From: Paraburkholderia solitsugae | Lineage (GTDB): Bacteria > Pseudomonadota > Gammaproteobacteria > Burkholderiales > Burkholderiaceae | Length of the DNA: 64,000 bases | NCBI RefSeq assembly: GCF_013177695.1 | Contig: NZ_WOEY01000026.1 | Location: forward strand, 30,709-94,708 | Direction: 5' to 3' | Part shown: positions 44,256 through 52,491 of the stretch, in pieces | Layout of the letters: every line of letters begins with the position of its first letter | How positions within the stretch are numbered: position 1 is the stretch's first letter | The notes under the pieces: model-generated | Told to the model about the DNA's origin: nothing | What the model saw: the letters and a program-made list of their open reading frames with translations, nothing else | Database searches by the model: none | Position numbers and translations under genes: made by a program

Positions 44256-46079
44256 CTAGAAATTGCGCGTCACGAACAGGCCGACGAAATTGCGGTCGCC
44301 ATACGGCTGGCCAACCGTGTCGTGCCCGCCCCAGAACATCGTGTAGTTCAGGCCGGCCTGCCAGTTCGTCGGGTTCTGATTGAACAGAACGTAGAAATTG
44401 ATCGACTTGGCGCCCTGCATGTAGTTGGCCATCAGGTTCGGCGTGTAGCCGTAGAGCGCATCGGTGAAGGTCAGGCCCGGTGTGAGTTGCCAGCCTGGAA
44501 TGACCGTGCCGTCGTAGGTCCAGTTGAAGTCGATGGTGGCGCCCACTGAACTGGACGTACCCTGCGAGGCGGCGATCGGATAACCGAGCCCCGAGCCGTA
44601 GTTGAGCCAGGTGTAGTACCCGGCCGCATAGCCCTGCGTGGCCGGTACGCCGTTGACCGTGCTCTGGACACCCGAGGAGCTCACGCCCGGATAGTCGATC
44701 CAGGTCAGCTCGGCCGTCAGCACCGCCATGTCGGCATGGATCAGCTTCAGGAACGGGTAGTCGCTCTGCGTGAGCATCAACTGGCCGTTGATGTCGTACT
44801 GGAACTTCTTCTTGTCGGCCCACGCGTTACACGCGCCGGCGACGCCGTTGGTCATGGTATCGAGCGGACCGCCCGCGCCATAGCAACCGGTGAGCGAGAC
44901 GGCATCGTGCGGACGATACGACAGTTCCGTGCCGATGGCCCAGTCGCCCAGCGGAAAGTTCGCGCTCACGCCGAACAACTGACGGTGCTCCAGGTAACTC
45001 CACTGTGTCGCGCCGTTGGCGAGATACGAGAACACCGGACTCTTGTCGGTGTAGTTTTCGTAATAGACGGCGAAGTTCGCGTCGATCGAGCGCGGCTTGT
45101 AGTTCAGCTTGACGCCGAATTCCGGGTTGTACTTCGCCGGTGACGTCGTCCCGCCCGGAATGCCGAGCGAGGAATAGGGACCGTTGTTGAGAAAGGCGCC
45201 GCTGTTGAGTCCCTGCATGACGGCCCCGGGCGACTGTCCGGTCAGGTTGCCCAGTGTGGTGGCGTCCACGCCGCCGACGTTCAGGTTGCCGTACTGGCCG
45301 ATCGTGGTCGGCTCGGTGCCTCGCCCGAAGTTGTTGGTCACGGACCAATAGCTGCCGACCGGTGGGAACTGGTCGCGGTTCCACTGGAACTGATAGTAGC
45401 CCTCAGTACTTAAGCCGGAACCGAGACCGCTGGCAAAGCTCAGCATCGGAGCGGGCAGCAGCGCCTGCTTGAGCTGGGTGCCGGGCACCAGCAGCTTCTG
45501 GATATCGAGCGCGTTGGTGGCGTTGATGCCGCCCGAGGCGAAGTAGCTCTCGCCCCAGTTGATCACCTGGTTACCGAGCCGGACATGCGCCGACTGGCCG
45601 TTGATCGAGAAATCCTTTTCGGCCCAGAGGTCGAGCAGTTCGATCGGGTACTGAATCTGCTGGTTCGCGCTGCCGGACAGGTCCGAGCGCGCCGTATTGT
45701 CGACCAGGAAGTCGTAGAGGCCGGTACCGCGGATCATGAACTTGTAGCCTTCGGCAGGCATGGTCAGCAGCAGTTCAGAGGTTGCGCTGACGTAACCCGT
45801 AAACGGCTGTCCCTTGCGGTAGTTCAGGTCCCCGTTGTCCGCCATGCCCCACTGCGCGACATTCGCGGCGGCGCCGCAGCCGTACGCGTCCGGATCGCCC
45901 GTCAGCGAACAGCTCGGATCCTTGGTGCGAATGCCGATGCCGCCCGTGAGGTTAGTCACCCACGAACCCGACAGATCGCCCACCCCCGTCGTGAAATCAT
46001 AGGCGCTGGCATTCGACGATGCCGCGCCCAACACCGCGAACGTCAGCGCCGCGGAAAGACTTGCCCCTGTTCTGTTCAT
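44256..46079 (-). CDS. DUF1302 family outer-membrane protein
   Basis: A 607-residue exported protein. It has a signal peptide (MNRTGASLSAALTFAVLGAA, cleavage near SNASA-YDF), YDFTTGVGDLSGSWVTNLTGG, FSINGQSAHVRLGNQVINWG and a C-terminal aromatic (VTRNF) as in outer-membrane beta barrels. DUF1302 proteins have this barrel-like composition. It follows the DUF1329 gene (57-base gap) and precedes the RND gene. The quartet likely forms an envelope conduit. Confidence 0.88.
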   Translation of the reverse strand: MNRTGASLSAALTFAVLGAASSNASAYDFTTGVGDLSGSWVTNLTGGIGIRTKDPSCSLTGDPDAYGCGAAANVAQWGMADNGDLNYRKGQPFTGYVSATSELLLTMPAEGYKFMIRGTGLYDFLVDNTARSDLSGSANQQIQYPIELLDLWAEKDFSINGQSAHVRLGNQVINWGESYFASGGINATNALDIQKLLVPGTQLKQALLPAPMLSFASGLGSGLSTEGYYQFQWNRDQFPPVGSYWSVTNNFGRGTEPTTIGQYGNLNVGGVDATTLGNLTGQSPGAVMQGLNSGAFLNNGPYSSLGIPGGTTSPAKYNPEFGVKLNYKPRSIDANFAVYYENYTDKSPVFSYLANGATQWSYLEHRQLFGVSANFPLGDWAIGTELSYRPHDAVSLTGCYGAGGPLDTMTNGVAGACNAWADKKKFQYDINGQLMLTQSDYPFLKLIHADMAVLTAELTWIDYPGVSSSGVQSTVNGVPATQGYAAGYYTWLNYGSGLGYPIAASQGTSSSVGATIDFNWTYDGTVIPGWQLTPGLTFTDALYGYTPNLMANYMQGAKSINFYVLFNQNPTNWQAGLNYTMFWGGHDTVGQPYGDRNFVGLFVTRNF

Positions 46080-46136
46080 GTATGGTCTCAGTTATGTGTG
46101 GTCGGTGGGCGCATGCCAGCCTCGCCGGGCTGCGGT

Positions 46137-47444
46137 TCAGCGCTCGCTGATCGAACGCAGGTTCTCTGACGTATAGAAGTCGGCGCTGAAGGCCGGATCG
46201 CTGGAGGCGTCGTAGTAGCGAACGTCCGCGCCGGTACCGACCACGTTCTGGTCGGTCACGTAGCGGCCCGACGTGAGGTTGTATTGCGCGAACGGCTCGA
46301 CGTCGCAAGTACCGCCCAGTTCCCAGACCGGAATCGGGTAGCTCTCCTTTGTTTTCCAGAGCTTGCCCTGAGCGTCGTAGTCTTCGCCCGCGAGTGCCAG
46401 GTAGGTGTCCTCGTCGAGATACAGGACCTTCTTCTGCGAGATGTGGCGCATGCTGGCCTTCAGCGTTGCCTCGACCACGTACACGCGATGCAGTTCATAA
46501 CGACGCGCATTGGCATTGACCTGGTCCGGACTGAACACGTCGCCGAAGTTCTTCTTGAAGTCGTACATCGAAAAATCGTTGTACGGCACGTACATCTCTT
46601 TCTTGCCGACCAGTTTCCAGTCGAAGCGGTCGATGCTGCCGTTGAACAACCAGGGTTCGTCCACGGTGTACTGGTTTTCGAAGCCGATCTGCGGCGCGTC
46701 GTAGTCGTACGACGGCATGCGACGCACGCGGCGCTGACCCGGGAAGTAGTAGTACGCCGGCGCCTCATTGCTGGCGACGTTGGTGATCTGCACGAGACCC
46801 TGGCCGGCCAGCGCGGCAGGCGAGTCATAGGCGAAGAAGATCGAATACAACGACGTATCCTTGCCGACCTCATTGGCACCCTTCTTACCCCACGGGAAAT
46901 ACAAGGTTTGCTTGCTGGTCGTCGAGATCCACTCGCTCGCACCAGGACGCGGCGACACCACCGTATTGACCTTCGACCATTGCGCGCCCACGCCGCGATA
47001 ACGCGTCAGGTAATTCCAGATGGCCTCCTGACCGTTCTTCGCTTCCGGGAACGGCAGACCGGGCAGCGTCGCGCTGGCCAGGTAATCGCCGGAAGCGTCG
47101 AGCTTCGCGGAACCCGCCGCGTTCTTCTTCGTGTTGTCCTGGACCCAATCCGGGAAACTACAGTTCCGATGCGTCGGATAGACATCCATACGGTAGTTCT
47201 TGATCTGCTTGAACAACGCAAGCTGACCGGGAGAAAGCTTCGCGGCGTACTGGTCCACGTTGGCGGCGGTAATCGAGAACAAAGGCTTCTCGTTGCGATA
47301 CTTCCAGTAGTCGCCACGCACCTTGCCCGGCGCCCAGCCAGCATCCGGAGTATCCCGCACGGGTGAAGCCGGAATCGATTGCGCATACACCACGACGCTG
47401 ATGGCGCTCAAGGCCAAGGCAGCAGCGATCTTCTTCATATGCAT
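46137..47444 (-). CDS. DUF1329 family LolB-like periplasmic/outer-membrane lipid-handling protein
   Basis: A 435-residue exported protein. The signal peptide begins MHMKKIAAALALSAISVVVYA. DUF1329 features are VRGDYWKYRNEKPLFSIT, FPEAKNGQEAIWNYLTRYRG, PGQRRVRRMPSYDYDAPQIG and YLDEDTYLALAGEDYDAQGK. The fold is related to outer-membrane lipoprotein-sorting proteins, suggesting it carries a lipid or hydrophobic ligand. The ATG at 47444 is preceded by GAGGAG at nine bases and is preferred to an upstream in-frame ATG at 47534. Second gene of the operon. Confidence 0.87.
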   Translation of the reverse strand: MHMKKIAAALALSAISVVVYAQSIPASPVRDTPDAGWAPGKVRGDYWKYRNEKPLFSITAANVDQYAAKLSPGQLALFKQIKNYRMDVYPTHRNCSFPDWVQDNTKKNAAGSAKLDASGDYLASATLPGLPFPEAKNGQEAIWNYLTRYRGVGAQWSKVNTVVSPRPGASEWISTTSKQTLYFPWGKKGANEVGKDTSLYSIFFAYDSPAALAGQGLVQITNVASNEAPAYYYFPGQRRVRRMPSYDYDAPQIGFENQYTVDEPWLFNGSIDRFDWKLVGKKEMYVPYNDFSMYDFKKNFGDVFSPDQVNANARRYELHRVYVVEATLKASMRHISQKKVLYLDEDTYLALAGEDYDAQGKLWKTKESYPIPVWELGGTCDVEPFAQYNLTSGRYVTDQNVVGTGADVRYYDASSDPAFSADFYTSENLRSISER

Positions 47445-47561
47445 CACGACAGACTCCTCAAAAAATGTTCCATATAATTTCGATATCCTAAATTTATGAG
47501 AATGATCAATGAACCGGATGGATTCCTTGATCAACCTATATCTGGGAATGCGAGCTGGGAA

Positions 47562-49013
47562 TTACTGACCGAAGCGATGGTAGATATCAGGACGCTTTTT
47601 GCGCAGCACAAGCGCGATCAGAATGCCGGCCACGGCTACGGCCGCCACGATCCAGGGGAAAGACCGGACCACCGGGTTATCGGTACCGCTCAGCGCATCG
47701 AGGTTGGCAACCAGTTGGGCTGCGATGGCGAACAGGCCGAGGGCGCCAAGGACCGGCGCAATCATCGAATGCCACACGCGCGTGTCTTGCCTGGTGGTCC
47801 GGAAGAATGCGAGCACGGCCACGCTCGTCACGGCGAGTAGCATGACGATGCCGATCGTTCCGAGCGCCGAGGTCCAGCTGAACACGGTGTTGAACGGATC
47901 GGCGCCGCCCCAGACATACAGCAGCAACGGGATCAGCACCGACACTGTCTGCATGTAGCTGGCTACAAAGGGCGAGCCATATTTCGGATGCAGGCGTTCG
48001 AGCACCGGGGGCAGGATGCCTTCCATCGCAAGCGAATGGATGTAGCGGACGATCGTGTTGTGGAACGACAGGATGCTGGCGAAGATACTCGACAGCAACA
48101 GGAAGCTCATCACGGTGGTCATCGTCGTACCGAGATACCGGGTCGACTGGATGAACCAGAAATCGCCGGGCTGTTTGGTTGCGACGCCAACCGCGTCCGC
48201 GATGCCGTAGGCACACACGATGGCCCAGGTCACGAAGGCGAAGAACACGAGGATCAGGGTCACGGACACGTAAGTCGCGCGCGGCACCGTCACCTTCGGA
48301 TCGCGGCATTCCTTGCCGTAGATCGCGGTCGCTTCGAAGCCGATAAACGAGGCGAACGCGAACATCACGGCAATGCCGGGATGGCCGCTGAACACATTCG
48401 ACGGATGAAACGATGCAAACGTCAGGCCGTCCGGCCCCCCGCCATGAATCACGATTGCGACACTCAGCACTAGCAGGATGCCGAGTTCGAGGCACATCAG
48501 CACGCCAAGCAGGCGGGCATTGAGATCGATGCCACGCAAACCCGTCACCTGGACGATTGCGAGACAGACCAGCGAATAGACGTACCAGGGCGCGCCACTA
48601 TGCAGCACCGGTCCGAGCACCACCGTGCAGAAGAAACCGAACAGCCCGTACAGCGCGATCTGGATGCACGTGTAGGACAGCAGCGCGACCAGGGCACCCG
48701 CCATACCGAGCGGCCGGCCGAGGCCGGCCGTGATGTAGGCGTAGAACGCACCGGCGCGCACCACGTGGCGGCTCATCGATGCAAATCCGATGCTGAAGAT
48801 CAACAGCACGACGCCCGCGATCACGAATGCGCCCGGCACGCCGATACCGTTGCCGAGGCTCATGGCCGGCGGCACCGCACCGAGCATGCCGGTCAGCGGA
48901 GCCGCTGCGGAAATCACCAGAAAGACGATTTGCCAAAGCCCCAGCACATTGGTCTTCAGCTCGTCGGCCGCGCCACCGGCCGCGGGACTTACAGGCGCAT
49001 AGGGTTCGTTCAT
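47562..49013 (-). CDS. APC-family amino acid/amine permease
   Basis: A 483-residue transporter with 12 predicted helices. It has VLGLWQIVFLVISAAAPLTG near the start, FIGFEATAIYGKECRDPKVTVPRA in TM6-loop (typical APC motif), and IVRYIHSLAMEGILPPVLERLHPKYGSP. It imports an amino acid or amine in exchange or symport. First gene of the operon reaching the YCF48-like gene, and next to the kinase/aminotransferase pair, it is the likely inner-membrane importer for the amine they metabolise. Confidence 0.88.
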   Translation of the reverse strand: MNEPYAPVSPAAGGAADELKTNVLGLWQIVFLVISAAAPLTGMLGAVPPAMSLGNGIGVPGAFVIAGVVLLIFSIGFASMSRHVVRAGAFYAYITAGLGRPLGMAGALVALLSYTCIQIALYGLFGFFCTVVLGPVLHSGAPWYVYSLVCLAIVQVTGLRGIDLNARLLGVLMCLELGILLVLSVAIVIHGGGPDGLTFASFHPSNVFSGHPGIAVMFAFASFIGFEATAIYGKECRDPKVTVPRATYVSVTLILVFFAFVTWAIVCAYGIADAVGVATKQPGDFWFIQSTRYLGTTMTTVMSFLLLSSIFASILSFHNTIVRYIHSLAMEGILPPVLERLHPKYGSPFVASYMQTVSVLIPLLLYVWGGADPFNTVFSWTSALGTIGIVMLLAVTSVAVLAFFRTTRQDTRVWHSMIAPVLGALGLFAIAAQLVANLDALSGTDNPVVRSFPWIVAAVAVAGILIALVLRKKRPDIYHRFGQ

Positions 49014-49239
49014 GTCGTCTCAACCTTTCCCGATTCACGGTCCGGCGCGTCAGGCAACGTACCGGATTGTTTTATCCACATCTATTTAGAGATGCGGCGT
49101 GAATGGATAGTAGGTAGCCGAAAAATGAGACGACCTGACAAACTGCGCCAATTAGAAGATATATTGCGCCAGTCGGGGTTTCTCAGGATGGACCCTTGCA
49201 ATTACATTTCGCTTTCCGAAATACTGTAGTGCTTGTGTA
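49014..49239. promoter_or_regulatory. Upstream region of the permease operon
   Basis: This A+T-rich spacer should hold the promoter of the minus-strand permease operon. The rest, up to the alcohol dehydrogenase fragment, shows no gene. Confidence 0.4.
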
Positions 49240-49392
49240 ATCAACCGCGCGTGCGATTGGCGCACCGATGCGTATATCGAACCCGTCAGGTTGCCGGCGG
49301 GTCTCGGGTACGAGGCGGCCGGCATCGTCGATGCGCTGGGCACGGAGGTCACCGGTTTCGCCGTAGGCGACAAGGTTAACCTGATTACCGGT
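49240..49392 (+). pseudogene. Zinc-dependent alcohol dehydrogenase fragment
   Basis: About 50 codons of an MDR-family alcohol dehydrogenase or quinone oxidoreductase are readable. The stretch INRACDWRTDAYIEPVRLP continues into LGYEAAGIVDALGTEVTGFA and VGDKVNLI. Homology stops abruptly on both sides: no start, no zinc-ligand N-terminus and no Rossmann domain. It is an internal fragment left by rearrangement. Confidence 0.75.
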
Positions 49393-49431
49393 GCGAAACC
49401 CTGGTTCGCGCCGCCGACAACCCAGGAAATC

Positions 49432-49638
49432 ATGTCAACGCCTGTTTTCGACGAACTTCCCGCGCCGCTCAGGAGCGTGCAAACACGGCCGCTGTTCGTC
49501 ATGCGCCTCGACGTCAGGCCGATTGTGGTCGTCGGTGCGACGCCCGGACCGGTTCGGCGGGTCGGCATTGTGCCGTCTGGTACGTTCGCCGGCGAGCGCC
49601 TGTCAGGCAAGATACTGGATGGCAGCAGCGACAGTCAG
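49432..49638 (+). pseudogene. DUF3237 family protein, 3'-truncated
   Basis: A plausible start (AGGAAATC before the ATG at 49432) gives about 69 residues resembling the N-terminus of DUF3237 proteins: LFVMRLDVRPIVVVGATPG, VRRVGIVPSGTFAGERLSGK. The remaining ~80 residues of the family are lost after GSSDSQ, where the reading runs into unrelated sequence and stops at 49728. Confidence 0.6.
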
Positions 49639-49691
49639 CCACCGGTGGCATACGAGCCGAGGCGCTGGATTACACGGCAGGCAGAAACAGA

Positions 49692-49726
49692 AAAGGGTTA
49701 CAGGCAAATCTCACCTGTAACCCTTT
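49692..49726. terminator. Perfect 13-bp stem-loop, terminator-like on both strands
   Basis: AAAGGGTTACAGG and CCTGTAACCCTTT are separated by nine bases. On the minus strand the stem is followed by TCTGTTTCTG, and on the plus strand by GAACTCTTT, so it could end transcripts in either direction. It marks the start of the poorly coding stretch. Confidence 0.55.
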
Positions 49727-50359
49727 GAACTCTTTGGGAGGAGGCCTACCGTATTGTCTGATTTTTTCAAGGGAAAAAAACCCAATCCTTCCGGGGGCCT
49801 TTTCGCATGCCCCCTCACCTGCCCCTCGCTCCCGGGCACTGGGAATCCGGGTTCGAACTCGGACCACACCAATTCGAAGACGTCCATGCTGACCACCGTG
49901 CAGTACACGAGGCAGCGGCAACCCGACGCATGCCTCACCTGCAAGCCAGATTAGTCCATCCCGCGCCCATGCGCCAGCCGCAATGATGTTCGCGTCGCCT
50001 GCATCAGGCACCGGCGACGGCATCCCGACCAGGTGTCGCAAAGCGTCACCTGCTCCGGTGCGTGTCCGCATGCAGCCAGTGGTTCGTGTCCCGCAAATCT
50101 GATGATGGCATGAAGCACCGCCGAACAGGACCGGGCTGGGGTAGCGCCGTCTCGCCGAAACCCGCCCCGCAGGGCCGACCATGGGTAACACAGCCCTGGC
50201 TTTCGAGCGGCGCGTCCGGCCCGCCATCGTCAGCCGGACGGCCACGCGCACCTCCCGCAGCGCCTCACGATGGCCCTCACCGGCAGCCCCGGGAAAAGCT
50301 TGCCAGCTATCCGGGCGCCTGCCTGCACACCCTGGCAAGGGCAACTGTCACCACCGGAA
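49727..50359. other. Non-coding or degraded stretch at synteny break
   Basis: Open frames exist on both strands but none has a ribosome site plus recognisable family content. Composition and fragment content on the left suggest decayed DNA at the edge of an island. Confidence 0.5.
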
Positions 50360-50656
50360 TTACGCTTCGGCAAATGCCTTGCTGAAGGCCGGCAATGTGT
50401 CGGTGGCGAGCGCCGTCGCAGCGATTGCCCTGACAAGCTCGCGCGAGCCTTCGTTTTCAGCGGCAGCAGCCAGCTGGTCATATTCGCCGACCACAGCGGC
50501 GCTCGCCTGAAGGGCTCCGACCAGACCATCAGGGTCATAGGCGACCTGCAGCACGGACAGATACCGCTGGAATGCAAGTTGTTCCACTGCGGCGCGGGAG
50601 TCAGCACTGATAGTTGATTTCTTGCTCATGTTTTCATGGTCCACTTGCTGCGACAT
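50360..50656 (-). CDS. Small hypothetical protein, ~98 aa
   Basis: An acidic, Ala-rich, probably helical protein (AAVEQLAFQRYLSVLQVAYD, VGEYDQLAAAAENEG). The ATG at 50656 has GGAAA five bases upstream; a second in-frame ATG at 50629 would give 89 residues. No signal peptide or membrane segment. I do not recognise the family. Balanced residue use suggests a real gene standing alone in a decayed region. Confidence 0.55.
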   Translation of the reverse strand: MSQQVDHENMSKKSTISADSRAAVEQLAFQRYLSVLQVAYDPDGLVGALQASAAVVGEYDQLAAAAENEGSRELVRAIAATALATDTLPAFSKAFAEA

Positions 50657-51410
50657 TGCCGTTTCCGTGTTTACGGCCCGGTCCATGCGCTCTTTAACCC
50701 TCGCCTTCCGGTCGACGGGCGTAGACCGGCACGCGCACCCTTGTGTCGCAGCATTCACGCCGTCGCGATTGGGTTGCACAGTCGCAGCTTCCGAAGCTTC
50801 AGGATGCCCCCGCAATCGGCCGCAAGTACATCGGGTTATATAGACGAAGTTCGCGGCGCCCCTTGAAGTCATATGGTCTGGCCGTGGACCCACCGGTTCG
50901 GCTTCAGCGTGCCCCGCGCCGCTGCAAGGCTCGCCTGGTCCCCCAACTGCGTTGAAGGCACTATCCCGGTTCAATGGCCGAAGCGGTGGAGATGTTCTCG
51001 TGACGGAACGTGCACGCGTCCTTGGACCTTCAGCCAGGTTGCCCACCTCGTATTAACGGTGGAGCGCGCGGCATCGCGGTGACGGGAGCGGTCCTGGCAC
51101 AAGGAGACGGACGGCCAGCCAGCCCAAGTAGCTGGTCCTCGTCGGCAGCGCATTCCGCGCGGCCCACTCGAATCAAAAAGTGTCATCGGTCCGCAGCAGC
51201 TCGACATCCCGCCAAGAGTACACAAGGCCGAAAGGTTCTGACCGCAAATCTTGCCTAAAGCGTCAAGTCGCGAATTGGTGCAATCTGGCAAAGTCGGTGG
51301 CGATGGGGTTAAGGCTGCCGCCAATGTACCGGTGTTTGGGGAGCGCCGCCGCTGGATGGATGCTGCGCGAGTTCACCTGTTAGCAGGAACGCAATTCGGT
51401 GAAGTAACAA
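50657..51410. other. Intergenic stretch without recognisable genes
   Basis: About 750 bases upstream of the small hypothetical gene and downstream of the GIY-YIG gene. Short open frames only; nothing with family content. Confidence 0.5.
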
Positions 51411-51911
51411 TTAGAAGACATTGCAGCCAACGACAGGCAATAGTGCTTTAAACTGAGCCAGGATGTGGTCGCATTCGGCTACGCGTTCTGCAGGATACGT
51501 CTGGATGGGTCGAGTCTGAGAATTCAGCACCTTTGCTCGGGCTGCAGCGGTCACTTCGTTAATGAACAACCGCTCAAGAAAGACACGTTCAGTGTCCATG
51601 AAATCGTTGTGCGTGATGCAAACGAATGCGGTGTGCCAATCGTCTTTGGGTTTGATAGTGTCGTGCGACTCTAGCCTGTGGCTTATGTCTTCACCTTGTC
51701 CGATATAGGCGTGCGGGTGGCCGGCCACATCGTGTCCGACCAAAATATATACCCCGGCACGCGCCGACATGCGCTTCATCTGGTAGTTGAACTCGTGCAT
51801 TGATGCCGGACGCCGGGGAAGCTCGACTACCCGCGCAATTTCTGTCGTGTACTCCGCCCAGCGAATTCCGAATCCTAGAGTTGCGTGGTTAGTTATAACA
51901 GTGCGGAACAT
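51411..51911 (-). CDS. GIY-YIG nuclease-family protein
   Basis: A 166-residue protein. After a ~50-residue N-terminal extension comes a compact GIY-YIG domain: GVY at 53-55, YIG at 69-71, R79 in SHRL and E113 in FLERLF, all the expected catalytic positions. The family makes metal-dependent DNA cuts and occurs in restriction, repair and mobile-element proteins. No separate DNA-binding domain is visible. It has lower G+C than the left part of the window and begins the island. A 12-bp inverted repeat lies 38 bases upstream of its start. Confidence 0.82.
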   Translation of the reverse strand: MFRTVITNHATLGFGIRWAEYTTEIARVVELPRRPASMHEFNYQMKRMSARAGVYILVGHDVAGHPHAYIGQGEDISHRLESHDTIKPKDDWHTAFVCITHNDFMDTERVFLERLFINEVTAAARAKVLNSQTRPIQTYPAERVAECDHILAQFKALLPVVGCNVF

Positions 51912-51949
51912 TTGAGCTTGTTTTCCTCTTCTTACCGGCCAAAGAACAT

Positions 51950-51978
51950 CTCAGTGTCAGTCCTTGACTGACACTGAG
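51950..51978. promoter_or_regulatory. Perfect 12-bp inverted repeat upstream of GIY-YIG gene
   Basis: CTCAGTGTCAGT and ACTGACACTGAG separated by CCTTG. No T-run follows on either strand, so an operator or RNA structure is as likely as a terminator. Confidence 0.7.
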
Positions 51979-52014
51979 AGCGGCGTCATTTCATTTAGAA
52001 AGTTTCCGGCGCTA

Positions 52015-52338
52015 TTACCGCTGACGGAACTGCCGGTTAAGACCTGTCATCGACACGCGGTATGTGTACATCCTCTTGCTCACACCATACGCCGCTGTGA
52101 CTTCGTCGTCCGACATGCCCTGACGGCGGATATCGACGAGAGCCTCGCGCGGCAGGAGAAGCGTGCCAGCCAACCAGTCGGCTTCCTCTTCCTGCTCTTT
52201 GTCGTACGCCTTAAGTAGCATGAGCCCTTCCGAAGAGATGCTCATCTCTTCGGGTTCGTGATTGCGGATACGATGGGCCAGTTCTTGCATCAGTGCGCTT
52301 GCCTGCCTCGCGGGGGAGTGCGACGAGTTCAAAATCAC
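52015..52338 (-). pseudogene. ImmA/IrrE-type metallopeptidase, N-terminally truncated, HExxH altered
   Basis: A 107-residue remnant. NSSHSPARQASALM leads into QELAH (18-22), where the family has HELAH, then a conserved EEEADWLAGTLLLP. A small winged or HTH-like tail follows (DDEVTAAYGVSKRMYTYRVS). The first zinc ligand is replaced by Gln and the N-terminal half of the domain is absent: the frame opens only at a stop around 52370 and begins with GTG. Such peptidases normally cleave a partner repressor. Here the product is probably inactive, or a non-catalytic derivative. Confidence 0.7.
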
Positions 52339-52364
52339 AAGAACCTTGTCTCCGACTACAAGGG

Positions 52365-52490
52365 TTAGTTGTTAAGAACATTCCACCTTTTCGCGACTTT
52401 GACGTACGCACTTGCGACGAGGACAGTCACTGCACCCGCCACAAAAGCGATGGCATGTGACTTGAGGTATTCCATCGGGCCTGGAAACAT
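52365..52490 (-). CDS. 41-residue single-pass membrane peptide
   Basis: The ATG at 52490 lies one base after the TGA of the upstream YaaW-like gene (TGA-A-ATG), with AAGGAG six bases before it inside that gene, so translation is coupled. The product has one transmembrane segment, AIAFVAGAVTVLVASAYV, then a basic-polar tail VKVAKRWNVLNN. No family recognised. Gene order and coupling argue it is real and works with the YaaW-like protein. Confidence 0.75.
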   Translation of the reverse strand: MFPGPMEYLKSHAIAFVAGAVTVLVASAYVKVAKRWNVLNN

Positions 52491-52491
52491 T

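Noticed and set aside
41665..44259. 864-codon plus-strand frame
   Set aside because: Antisense to the RND transporter; translation is His/Arg/Gln-rich with no domain, typical of a shadow in high-G+C DNA.
49846..49863. tRNA T-arm-like sequence TCCGGGTTCGAACTCGGA
   Set aside because: No acceptor, D or anticodon arms could be placed around it on either strand; treated as a chance palindrome, though a decayed tRNA end at the island edge is possible.
49670..50344. 224-codon minus-strand frame
   Set aside because: Low-complexity Gly/Arg/Ala composition, overlaps other frames, no ribosome site or family.
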